From Lysobacterales bacterium (GTDB taxonomy: Bacteria; Pseudomonadota; Gammaproteobacteria; Xanthomonadales; Xanthomonadaceae): a DNA stretch of 13,811 nt. The position numbers and the translations under genes are program-made. The stretch is taken from positions 1 to 13,811 of the forward strand of contig JAGRJX010000074.1 of NCBI GenBank assembly GCA_020442545.1, given 5' to 3'. The notes under the pieces are model-generated. The model was not told the origin of the DNA and ran no database searches. It saw only the letters and a program-made list of their open reading frames with translations. Below, one piece after another: positions 1 to 6,677 of this stretch (position 1 is its first letter; each line of letters begins with the position of its first letter).

Positions 1-2
1 AT

Positions 3-1589
3 CGCGAAGGACGCTACGGAAGCGTGCAGGCGCTGGTCGACGACCTACAGCGCTGGCGTGATGCCGAGCCGGTGTTGGCTTATGGTGGTCGTGCAGCCTA
101 TCGATTTGGCTGCTTCGTCCGTCGCAACCAAAACCTCAGCGTGGCCATCTTGCTGGCGCTGCTGGTGATCACGGCGCTCGTCTGGCGACTGGCGGTCCAG
201 CTGGAGGTGACGCGCGGCGAACGCGACCGCGCCGAAGAAGTGACTTCGCTGCTGGGTGGTGTTTTCCAGGCCGCTGACCCCTACGCCTATCCGGAAGGGA
301 CCGTGACCGCGCGAGAACTGCTGCACGAGGCACCGGCGCAGCTGCAGAAACGACAGCTAGATCCGATGGTCGAGCAGCGACTGCTGCAGACCGTCGGCGA
401 CATGCAGTCCCGACTTGAGCTCTATGCCGACGCCGAGCCGTCGCTGGCTCGCGCCCTGGAGCTGGATCGCCAGCTGCTGGGTGATCGTGCGGAACATGGC
501 GAAGCGGCAAGGCTGCTGGCTCGCAACGCGCTGGTTGATGAACGCTACGACGACGCGGCGACGCGAGTCGCGGCGGTCATCAAGTCCGCGCGCGATCATC
601 AGGATGACGAAGCGCTTGGTGACGCACTGGTGATTCGCGCGGAGCTGGAAATCTATCGCGGTGATCCCGATGCGGCCTCGGCGGCTCTTGATCAGTTGCA
701 GGAACTGATCAAGAGCAAGCCGGACAATCGGCTTGAAGCGGCATTGCAGCGCTACCGCGGGCGCGTCGCCTATGATCGCGGCGACTATGCTGCGGCTGCC
801 TCGAAACTTTCCGAAGCCGTGCAGCTGATGCGCACGCCCGGCAACACGCCGGATGCGGAATCCGTCAACACATGGTCGGACCTCGCCTTGGCGCAGTCGC
901 GGGCGGGGCAGATCGTCGAGGCAGAAAAAAGTCTGCGCGAGGTGGCTGCCAGTACCCGCCAGCGCTTTGGCGAGAACAGCGTCAGTCTCGCCATCGATCT
1001 CGACAACCTTGGTGCCTTGCTGCAACGGCGCGGCACTGCGGAATCGCTGGCCGAAGCCGAGCTGATGTCGCGCAGGGCGCTGGAGATCCTGCGCCAACGT
1101 CCAGATGTCGCAGTTACGGAACGGGCGACGGCGGCCAACAATCTGTCGCGGACACTGGAGTTGCTGGGGCGACCGCAGGAGGCGCTGGCCATCTATCCGG
1201 AGGCGGTGGACGCCATGCTGCAGGCGGTCGGCCAGGATCACGCGCTGACCGGCATCGTGCTGCACAACCGTGGCCGCGCCGAACTGGCTGCGGGCGAGCT
1301 GGACGCGGCCAGGGAGTCGTTGGTCCGGTCACGGGACATCCTCGCCGCGACGCTGGGCGAGGAGCACCCGCGCTACGCCGTTTGGCGAGTGACCGAGGCG
1401 CAATGGGCGCTCGCCGCTGGCGATGAGGCGTCGGCCCGGACGCAGCTTGAAGCAGCCTGCGTCACGTATCGCAGTGGGGTGTCCCTCGATCAGCGCGAGC
1501 GCCAACGCCTGTTCGACACCATAGGTCAGTTGGACCAAATACCGGATGGAGGCGATCTGGTTTGCGGAATTGCCGAAACGGAAGACTGA
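3..1589 (+). CDS. Ser/Thr protein kinase with TPR sensor region, C-terminal part (5' end outside window)
   Basis: The frame is open from the first base. Codons 3-23 read REGRYGS directly before the GTG at 24, so that GTG is internal and the gene begins upstream. RYGSVQALVDDLQRW is the conserved tail of the bacterial kinase C-lobe. A basic stretch (YRFGCFVRR) follows, then one transmembrane helix (visible residues about 45-66, LSVAILLALLVITALVW). Next comes the family linker (ERDRAEEV, FQAADPY, TARELL) and about 400 residues of helical TPR-like repeats (AEPSLARALELDRQLLG; AEKSLREVAA; NLGALLQRRG). By family knowledge the kinase domain is cytoplasmic and the TPR region lies across the inner membrane as a sensor or scaffold. 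The catalytic domain is not present here. The gene stops 119 nt before the OmpA/Ig gene, on the same strand. It may be the missing end of the kinase at 12846-13811 (see findings). Confidence 0.9.
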   Translation, partial: REGRYGSVQALVDDLQRWRDAEPVLAYGGRAAYRFGCFVRRNQNLSVAILLALLVITALVWRLAVQLEVTRGERDRAEEVTSLLGGVFQAADPYAYPEGTVTARELLHEAPAQLQKRQLDPMVEQRLLQTVGDMQSRLELYADAEPSLARALELDRQLLGDRAEHGEAARLLARNALVDERYDDAATRVAAVIKSARDHQDDEALGDALVIRAELEIYRGDPDAASAALDQLQELIKSKPDNRLEAALQRYRGRVAYDRGDYAAAASKLSEAVQLMRTPGNTPDAESVNTWSDLALAQSRAGQIVEAEKSLREVAASTRQRFGENSVSLAIDLDNLGALLQRRGTAESLAEAELMSRRALEILRQRPDVAVTERATAANNLSRTLELLGRPQEALAIYPEAVDAMLQAVGQDHALTGIVLHNRGRAELAAGELDAARESLVRSRDILAATLGEEHPRYAVWRVTEAQWALAAGDEASARTQLEAACVTYRSGVSLDQRERQRLFDTIGQLDQIPDGGDLVCGIAETED

Positions 1590-1667
1590 AACGAGCGCCG
1601 GCCGCAGCAGTTCCGAGTCGCTGGTCAGCGTGGACGAGGATGCGCGGTAGCACTGCGCAAGCGGCAA

Positions 1668-1690
1668 CTCAGGTAAGCTATACGCCTGAG
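1668..1690. promoter_or_regulatory. Hyphenated palindrome upstream of the OmpA/Ig gene
   Basis: CTCAGG (1668-1673) and CCTGAG (1685-1690) form a perfect 6-bp inverted repeat with an 11-nt spacer. The half-site centres are 17 nt apart. It ends 5 nt before the Shine-Dalgarno-like GGGG/GGGGAA at about 1697-1702 of the gene starting at 1709. It could be an operator or a 5'-UTR hairpin. The 119-nt gap to the kinase gene holds no convincing -35/-10 pair, so the two genes may be co-transcribed. Confidence 0.35.
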
Positions 1691-1708
1691 ATTCTTGGGG
1701 AAATTCGC

Positions 1709-4309
1709 ATGAAGCGCAGTCTTCTTTCCGTGGCGCTGAGCGCTGCATTGGTGCAGGGCGCGTTTGCGCAGTCGAATCCGGGCCCGGGCGGTCAGCCGCC
1801 GGTGGCCACCGAAGGCAGCATTCCGGTCACCTATGTCGGCAGCAATGCCCGCGTGTCGCTGGGTGTCAATGACGACCTCGATGTGCTCGGCGAGCTGCTG
1901 TTCGTGTTCGGCGAGGACGGCGATTCCGCCTGGCTGACCGAGGCCTGGCTGGGCCAGGGCGGCGCCGGCGGTCTGAAGCTCGACTACCACTGGCTGTGGG
2001 GCGGCATGAGCGTCGAGGACAGCATGGCACGACCCGAGCAGGTCAAGGTCGCCAAGGCCTTCCTCGCCGTCGACCAGAATCCGTTCAAGGACCGCAAGGT
2101 GTCGCTCGGCTTCGGCATGGAGCGCGAGCACAGCTTCTGGGATCTGTACCTATCGCGCGCCATCACCGACGAACGCCTGATCGGCACCGATACGCTGATC
2201 GACGAGGTGCTGCTGTCCGGCATGGAGGGTGATCGCCCCTTCGAGCAGCTGGAAACCACGACCACGATCACCCGCACCTTCGTCAAGCCTTACGACTGGG
2301 GCGTCGGCCTGCGTGGTGGCCGCTGGTTCGAGCAGCCGCTGATCCGCTTCCGTGCCGGCCTCGACTACGAGAAGGGCGACTTCGAGGCCGACCAGACCAC
2401 GTTCTCGCTGGGCATCGACAAGCAGTTCCGCAACAGCCCGCACAGCCTCAGCCTGGAGTTCGAGACCTATCGCAAGAGCGGCCTGTTCGAGATTGATCGC
2501 AGCGACAGTCGCGCCTGGCTGCTGTGGCGCTACGACTTCGGTAGCGGCAGCAACTTCCGCGCGACCAACCCGACCCGCGATGTCGAGGTCAGTCGCGAGG
2601 TGCCGGGTGATCCGGCACCGCCGATCGTGGTGCGAAACGAGGTCGAGTTCAGCGACGACACCTATTTCGGCTTCGACAGTTCGGCCGTTCAAAGCGATGC
2701 GCAGAGCGAGCTGGACGCAGTGCTGGCGGCGATCACCGGAGGCAAGCGGGTCAGCCGCGTGACGCTGACCGGCCATACCTGCGACATTGGTCCCGAGAGC
2801 TACAATCAGGGTCTGTCCGAGCGGCGTGCCGGTGCGGTGCGTGACTACCTCGTTTCGCAGGGCGTGCCGGTGGGCGAGATCGACGTCACCGGTCGTGGTG
2901 AGCTGGAGCCGAAGTACCCGAACGATGGCGAGGAGAATCGCCGCAAGAATCGTCGTGTCGACATCGGGTTCCTCACCGTCGAAGAGCACAGTGAGCCGGC
3001 GCCGCCGACCACCAGGACCATCACCGAGTGGGTCAAGGAGCCGGTGGCCGCACCGCCCGCCTGGATCCAGCGCGCGCTGCGCAACCCGGCGAAGCACAAG
3101 CGTACCGTTGACGTCTACCGTTTCCAGACCGTCGAAACCAGCACCACGCTGGGCGAGCGGCAGTACCTCAATCGCGCGCCGGTGGCGGTGGACGATGCGA
3201 TCAGCCAGCATGCCTGTGAGCTGATCAGCATCCCGGTGCTGGCCAACGACAGCGACCCGGATGGCGATGCGCTGAGCATCGTTGCCATCGGCGCCACGCA
3301 GAATGGCGGCAGCGTCACCGACAACGGCGACGGCACGCTGGGTTATCAGCCGCCGCAGGATGGTGCGGTCTGTGCCGGTGCCGGCGACAGCTTCACCTAC
3401 ACCGTGGCCGACCCGAGCGGTGCCGAATCCACCGCCACGGTTAGCGTCGGCTTCGAGAACGTCGCGCCGGTTGCTGTGGACGACAGCGCCACGACCGACT
3501 ACCAGATGCCGGCCTTCATCGACGCGCTGGCCAACGACAGCGATGCCGATGGCGATACGCTGACCATCGTCGGCACCACCGACGGTGCGCACGGCTATGT
3601 CGAGATCGGCGAGGACGGCCGCCTGCACTACGTGCCGGAATCCGGCTTCAGCGGCGTCGATCATTTCACCTACACCATCAGCGATGGTCGCGAGACGGCC
3701 ACCGCCAACGTGACGGTAACGGTGGGGGCGCCGGTCGATCCGGACAACAACCCGCCGGTGGCGCTGGCCGATGTCGCCACCACGATGACCGGCGTGCCGG
3801 TGAACATCGACGTGCTGGCCAACGACAGCGATGCCGATGGTGACGCGATCAGCCTCGTGGGGACGACCATTCCGACGCATGGCAGCGTGTCGATCCAGGG
3901 CGACCAGCTGGTCTACACACCGGAAGCGGGTTTCAACGGCATCGACACGTTCAGCTATACCATCAGCGATGGTCAGGATACGGCCACCGCGATGGTCAGC
4001 GTGACCGTCAGTGCCGATGGCGATCCGGACAATCATCCGCCGATCGCGCGCAACGACATCTACAACTACCGTCCGAACCAGGCGGTCACCATGAACGTGC
4101 TGCACAACGACGAAGATCCGGACCACGACGAACTGATCATCATCGACGTGCAGGGATCCGAGCACGGCACGGTCACCATCATTGATGGTGGTACCCGGCT
4201 GCACTGGGTGCCTGATCCGGACTACAACCGGCTCGAGTATCTGGTCTACACCATCAGTGATGGTCGCGGTGGCACCGCCTCGGCAGTGGTGACGCTCTAC
4301 GACCCCTGA
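1709..4309 (+). CDS. OmpA-like outer-membrane protein with four C-terminal bacterial Ig (Big_9/cadherin-like) repeats
   Basis: The ATG at 1709 is chosen because it follows GGGGAA with about 7 nt spacing and opens a signal peptide (MKRSLLSVALSAALVQGAFA, cleavage after residue 20). The frame continues upstream to 1562 but that part has no secretory character. Product: 866 residues. Residues about 30-300 alternate polar and hydrophobic/aromatic positions and end in AWLLWRYDF, suggesting an outer-membrane beta-barrel. Residues about 311-425 are an OmpA-like domain (GHTCDIG, YNQGLSERRA, NRRVDIGF). A Pro-rich linker with AWIQRALRNPAKHKRTV follows. Four Ig-like repeats start near residues 488, 584, 680 and 775. 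Each opens like APVAVDD, carries LANDSDxDGD (probable calcium ligands; repeat 4 is LHNDEDPDHD) and ends FTYTISDG...VTV. It probably anchors the envelope and mediates adhesion or structure. Having the Ig repeats after the OmpA domain is unusual. Confidence 0.88.
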   Translation: MKRSLLSVALSAALVQGAFAQSNPGPGGQPPVATEGSIPVTYVGSNARVSLGVNDDLDVLGELLFVFGEDGDSAWLTEAWLGQGGAGGLKLDYHWLWGGMSVEDSMARPEQVKVAKAFLAVDQNPFKDRKVSLGFGMEREHSFWDLYLSRAITDERLIGTDTLIDEVLLSGMEGDRPFEQLETTTTITRTFVKPYDWGVGLRGGRWFEQPLIRFRAGLDYEKGDFEADQTTFSLGIDKQFRNSPHSLSLEFETYRKSGLFEIDRSDSRAWLLWRYDFGSGSNFRATNPTRDVEVSREVPGDPAPPIVVRNEVEFSDDTYFGFDSSAVQSDAQSELDAVLAAITGGKRVSRVTLTGHTCDIGPESYNQGLSERRAGAVRDYLVSQGVPVGEIDVTGRGELEPKYPNDGEENRRKNRRVDIGFLTVEEHSEPAPPTTRTITEWVKEPVAAPPAWIQRALRNPAKHKRTVDVYRFQTVETSTTLGERQYLNRAPVAVDDAISQHACELISIPVLANDSDPDGDALSIVAIGATQNGGSVTDNGDGTLGYQPPQDGAVCAGAGDSFTYTVADPSGAESTATVSVGFENVAPVAVDDSATTDYQMPAFIDALANDSDADGDTLTIVGTTDGAHGYVEIGEDGRLHYVPESGFSGVDHFTYTISDGRETATANVTVTVGAPVDPDNNPPVALADVATTMTGVPVNIDVLANDSDADGDAISLVGTTIPTHGSVSIQGDQLVYTPEAGFNGIDTFSYTISDGQDTATAMVSVTVSADGDPDNHPPIARNDIYNYRPNQAVTMNVLHNDEDPDHDELIIIDVQGSEHGTVTIIDGGTRLHWVPDPDYNRLEYLVYTISDGRGGTASAVVTLYDP
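3170..4309 (+). repeat. Four tandem Ig-like (Big_9 type) repeats within the OmpA/Ig gene
   Basis: Units begin at 3170, 3458, 3746 and 4031, spaced 288, 288 and 285 nt (about 96 residues). Units 2 and 3 share an identical 27-nt stretch at 3526-3552 and 3814-3840 that encodes the LANDSDADG core. Unit 1 matches for the first 19-20 bases of it. Unit 4 is the most diverged. The gradient fits amplification within the gene, with the central units youngest. Confidence 0.8.
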
Positions 4310-4347
4310 TCGACAGTCTGATCGGCCGGGCATCCGGCACAAAGCAG

Positions 4348-4372
4348 AACGGGGCGCTTGCTGCGCCCCGTT
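4348..4372. terminator. Hairpin terminator between convergent genes
   Basis: A perfect 10-bp stem, AACGGGGCGC (4348-4357) and GCGCCCCGTT (4363-4372), closes a 5-nt loop. It lies 39 nt after the OmpA/Ig stop and 45 nt from the stop of the opposing lipoprotein gene. The + strand continues CCCGTTTCC, so the T-tract is weak. The position suggests a bidirectional terminator. Confidence 0.65.
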
Positions 4373-4416
4373 CCCGTTTCCGCTATCGAATGATTGGCGG
4401 CTGCCGGTCGTGGGGC

Positions 4417-4737
4417 TCACTCCCAGGTGAAATTCAGCGAGATCACGTTGGGCAGCTCCTGCCCGCTGACAAAACGCACGCGGCAGTCGACCTGCTGCTT
4501 GTATTCACGCGGCAGTCCCGGGTCGAAGACCACGGTGCCGGTCAGACGCATGATGGCGTCGTCTTCCGCCTTTGCCGAGGCGAGCAGCTCGTCCGGATCG
4601 ATTCGATAGTTCTGATCCTTGAGCTTGTCGCTGATCTGGCTGGTGCAGGCAGTGGTGGCCACGTCTTCCTTGCCGCCGCCGCAGGCGGACAGCAGCAGGG
4701 CAGGTCCCAGGACAAGAACGAAACGCAGGTGTCGCAT
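4417..4737 (-). CDS. Small lipoprotein of unknown function
   Basis: This encodes 106 residues beginning MRHLRFVLVLGPALLLSACGGG, a lipoprotein signal peptide with lipobox LSAC. Lipidation is expected on Cys19. The ATG at 4737 is chosen over the frame's upstream extension (to 4803) because GGGGGGAGG stands about 7 nt before it and the signal peptide starts there. The mature part has Cys residues in TTACTSQ and VDCRVRF that could form a disulfide. It has an acidic helical segment (ISDKLKDQNYRIDPDELLASAKAEDDAIM), then a beta-rich end with TVVFDPG and ISLNFTWE. I do not recognise the family. The mature protein should sit in the periplasm, anchored to inner or outer membrane. It reads in the same direction as the Grx4 fusion gene but 204 nt downstream, so it probably has its own promoter. 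Confidence 0.82.
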   Translation of the reverse strand: MRHLRFVLVLGPALLLSACGGGKEDVATTACTSQISDKLKDQNYRIDPDELLASAKAEDDAIMRLTGTVVFDPGLPREYKQQVDCRVRFVSGQELPNVISLNFTWE

Positions 4738-4809
4738 CGCAATCCTCCCCCCTGTCGGGAAGTGCGGCAGCGTCAGGTTGGGATGCCTGGCCACTGCCGT
4801 CATCCATTG

Positions 4810-4845
4810 GCGTGGCGTGGAACCACGCTTCCTTCGACACCACGC
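4810..4845. promoter_or_regulatory. Cluster of four GCGTGG/CCACGC half-sites upstream of the lipoprotein gene
   Basis: GCGTGG occurs at 4810-4815 and 4815-4820, and its complement CCACGC at 4823-4828 and 4840-4845. The middle pair forms GCGTGG-AA-CCACGC. The cluster lies 73-108 nt upstream of the lipoprotein ATG, where an activator or repressor site would be expected. I see no clear -35/-10 next to it. The rest of the 204-nt gap has no gene that I can support. Confidence 0.3.
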
Positions 4846-4906
4846 TAACGCATACCGATCAGGCTGTCATCTGTCGATGGCGCGGTCGATGCAGCAAAGG
4901 CAGGAC

Positions 4907-4927
4907 GCGGCGCGATCCACTCGCCGC
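4907..4927 (-). terminator. Possible weak terminator after the Grx4 fusion gene
   Basis: GCGGCG (4907-4912) and CGCCGC (4922-4927) form a 6-bp stem with a 9-nt loop, starting 14 nt past the stop of the - strand gene. The following - strand sequence GTCCTGCCTTTGC is only mildly T-rich. GC-rich hairpins of this size are common by chance here. Confidence 0.25.
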
Positions 4928-4941
4928 TGTGGCCGCCGCTC

Positions 4942-5871
4942 TCAGTAGCGCGGCACGCTGCTGTCAATCTCCGCCGACCAGGCGTCGATACCGCCGCTGA
5001 CATTGAAGAGGCTGGTGAAACCGAGCCCGCGGAAATGCTCGGCAGCTGCGCGACTGGAATTGCCGTGGTGACAGAGAAAAGCCAGCGCCGTGTCATTGGC
5101 CAGCCCGGCCAGACGCGGCTCGCTGTCCTCGTCCAGCACTTCGTGCGCCTCGGGGAAGGGTGCCTGCTGACGCTCGTGCGGCGCACGCACGTCGATAACC
5201 GTGATGTCGCCGTTCTGAATGCGCGATGCCAGGTCGGAAACGCTCAATTCCTGCACGGCCGGCGGCGCGTTCGGGTTGCGGATGCTGAGGCCGGCCCCGC
5301 GCACGTCCTCGACCCAGTCGATTTCCAGGCCATCGGCGCGCGGCGCGCTGGCGAGATCGAGGTAGACGCTGATGCCGGCGGACTCGGCGACGATTTCGTT
5401 GCCTTCCACCGGCTTCAGCTGGAACTGCGCGTTGAAGCGTGGATCGACGCTCAGGTGCAGGCCCAGCGATGGATCGTTGCTCTCGATGGCGCGTCGGATG
5501 GCTTGCGCTGCCGCCTCGGTGATGTGCAGGGTCGGCGGGGTGCGATCCGGCTCGGGCAGGCCCAGCACCTGATGCAGCTCGCCGGAGTTCAGCATCTGCT
5601 CGATGATGTCGCTGCCGCCAACCAGCTCGCCCTGGATGTAGAGCTGCGGGATGGTCGGCCAGCTGCCGTAGGCCTTGATGCCTTCGCGGATCTCGGCGTC
5701 CTGCAGCACGTCGACGTGCGCATAGGCCGGCACCAGGGCGTTGAGGATGCCGGCGGCCTTGGCCGAAAAGCCGCACTGCGGCATGTCCGGATTGCCCTTC
5801 ATGAACAGCACGACGGCGTTGGTGGAAAGCAGGGTTTCGATGCGCTGTTGGAGCGCCGGATCAAGGGACAT
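4942..5871 (-). CDS. Monothiol glutaredoxin (Grx4 type) fused to a cysteine-less A-type Fe-S carrier domain and a rhodanese domain
   Basis: 309 residues, three domains. Residues 1-107 are a CGFS monothiol glutaredoxin: active Cys33 in PQCGFS, the cis-Pro region WPTIPQLYI, and GGSDI for glutathione binding. Such proteins bind or transfer [2Fe-2S] clusters with glutathione. Residues about 112-205 follow the HesB/IscA A-type carrier fold (LHITEAAAQAIRRAI, GLEIDWVED, SIRNPNA), but all three cluster cysteines are missing: GGCSG is replaced by PRFNA, and the usual CGCG after NPNA by AVQE. Residues about 209-309 are a rhodanese domain (VIDVRAPHE; active loop CHHGNSSR, Cys267; GGIDAW). I recall Grx4 proteins of about 308 residues from Xanthomonadales, so the fusion itself is probably known. 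Likely role: cytoplasmic Fe-S or persulfide handling. The ATG at 5871 has only a weak upstream ribosome site (CGGAA). Confidence 0.92.
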   Translation of the reverse strand: MSLDPALQQRIETLLSTNAVVLFMKGNPDMPQCGFSAKAAGILNALVPAYAHVDVLQDAEIREGIKAYGSWPTIPQLYIQGELVGGSDIIEQMLNSGELHQVLGLPEPDRTPPTLHITEAAAQAIRRAIESNDPSLGLHLSVDPRFNAQFQLKPVEGNEIVAESAGISVYLDLASAPRADGLEIDWVEDVRGAGLSIRNPNAPPAVQELSVSDLASRIQNGDITVIDVRAPHERQQAPFPEAHEVLDEDSEPRLAGLANDTALAFLCHHGNSSRAAAEHFRGLGFTSLFNVSGGIDAWSAEIDSSVPRY

Positions 5872-5901
5872 GGGGGGATTCCGTGATGATTTGCTGCGCG
5901 T

Positions 5902-5907
5902 ATTGTA
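5902..5907 (-). promoter_or_regulatory. Possible -10 element for the Grx4 fusion gene
   Basis: On the - strand this reads TACAAT, 31 nt upstream of the ATG at 5871. I find no matching -35 at 16-18 nt. The 80-nt gap to the SGNH gene also holds a 6-bp hairpin (CGCGGC 5914-5919, GCCGCG 5925-5930, 5-nt loop) just before the -10. That hairpin could end the upstream transcript or overlap the promoter. Confidence 0.25.
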
Positions 5908-5951
5908 TCGCGGCGCGGCGCAGTGCCGCGTTGATCCGCGTCAGCCGGGCT

Positions 5952-6677
5952 TCAGTTCCCGGTGCCGGGCGTTTCCCGGATCAGGTCGCGAACGACCGGT
6001 AGCGCCAGTGCGGCCCATTCGGCGTACAGCGCGCCGGAAGGGTGCAGGCCGTCGGCGGCCATCATGTCCGCATTGGCACCTAGCGCACGGCTGACCGGCA
6101 TGATGTCGACGAAAGCCACGCCATGCCTTTCGCAGAGTCTTGCCGCGCGCGCGTTGAAGGCGTCCAGCCGGGCGGCAATCTGGCCGCGATCGCGACCACT
6201 TTCCTGCCCGAAACGGGTCACGCCCCAGTCGGGAATCGACAGCATGAACACGCGTTCGGTGTGGCCACCGGCAAGACCGACCGCGCGGGACAGCAGTGCG
6301 TCCAGCTCCTTCGCGTAGTTGTCGATGTCGCGGCCGCGATACTGGTTGTTGACGCCGATGGCGAGACTGACCAGGTCGTAAGGTGGCGTGAAATGATGTG
6401 CGTCCATCGCCGCCGACAGCTCGTCGGTGGTCCAGCCGGTGGTGGCAAGGATCTCCGGGTCGGCAAACGCGATGCCGTCATCGCGCAGGCGGGCGGCCAG
6501 TTGCATGGGCCAGCGATCCGCCATCGGCACCGACTCGCCGATGGTGTAGGAGTCGCCCAGCGCCAGATAGCGCAGCCGGGCGTCGCGGTCGCTTGCGTGA
6601 CTCAGGTGTGCGCCCATCAGGATTCCTCCGGCCAGCAGGCCGAGACACAGCAGCGTTCGCAGCAGCTCAGGCAACAT
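5952..6677 (-). CDS. Exported SGNH/GDSL-family esterase or lipase
   Basis: 241 residues with an N-terminal hydrophobic signal segment (LLRTLLCLGLLAGGILMGAHL; possible cleavage near SHA-S, residue 28). SGNH blocks are visible in order: ALGDSYT with nucleophile Ser43; TGWTT with oxyanion Gly81; GVNNQ with oxyanion Asn110 (Asn111 where GxND has Asp); and DGLHPSG with Asp209 and His212 completing the triad. The family hydrolyses esters of lipids, acylated sugars or similar substrates; the substrate here cannot be read from sequence. Its ATG lies 11 nt inside the end of the aminotransferase gene, so it is probably co-transcribed and translationally coupled with it. Export predicts a periplasmic or surface location. 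Confidence 0.88.
   Translation of the reverse strand: MLPELLRTLLCLGLLAGGILMGAHLSHASDRDARLRYLALGDSYTIGESVPMADRWPMQLAARLRDDGIAFADPEILATTGWTTDELSAAMDAHHFTPPYDLVSLAIGVNNQYRGRDIDNYAKELDALLSRAVGLAGGHTERVFMLSIPDWGVTRFGQESGRDRGQIAARLDAFNARAARLCERHGVAFVDIMPVSRALGANADMMAADGLHPSGALYAEWAALALPVVRDLIRETPGTGN

Noticed and set aside
872..1426. A 184-codon + strand frame inside the TPR region
   Set aside because: It is the alternate frame of the kinase-TPR gene and its product is Gly/Arg-rich without TPR pattern.
1590..1667. Promoter for the OmpA/Ig gene in the gap after the kinase gene
   Set aside because: TAAGCT/CTATAC could pass as -10 elements, but no -35 lies at proper spacing, so I did not call one.
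1562..1708. N-terminal extension of the OmpA/Ig frame overlapping the kinase gene end
   Set aside because: It would bury the signal peptide 49 residues inside the protein. The ATG at 1709 has a ribosome site and starts the signal peptide.
2150..4420. A 756-codon open frame on the - strand opposite the OmpA/Ig gene
   Set aside because: It mirrors the + strand coding frame in GC-rich sequence and its product is Val/Arg/His-rich with no domain. The + strand gene has a signal peptide, ribosome site and clear domains.
5035..5886. A 283-codon open frame on the + strand opposite the Grx4 fusion
   Set aside because: It is an antisense shadow of a gene with three recognised domains, and its own product has no recognisable motif.
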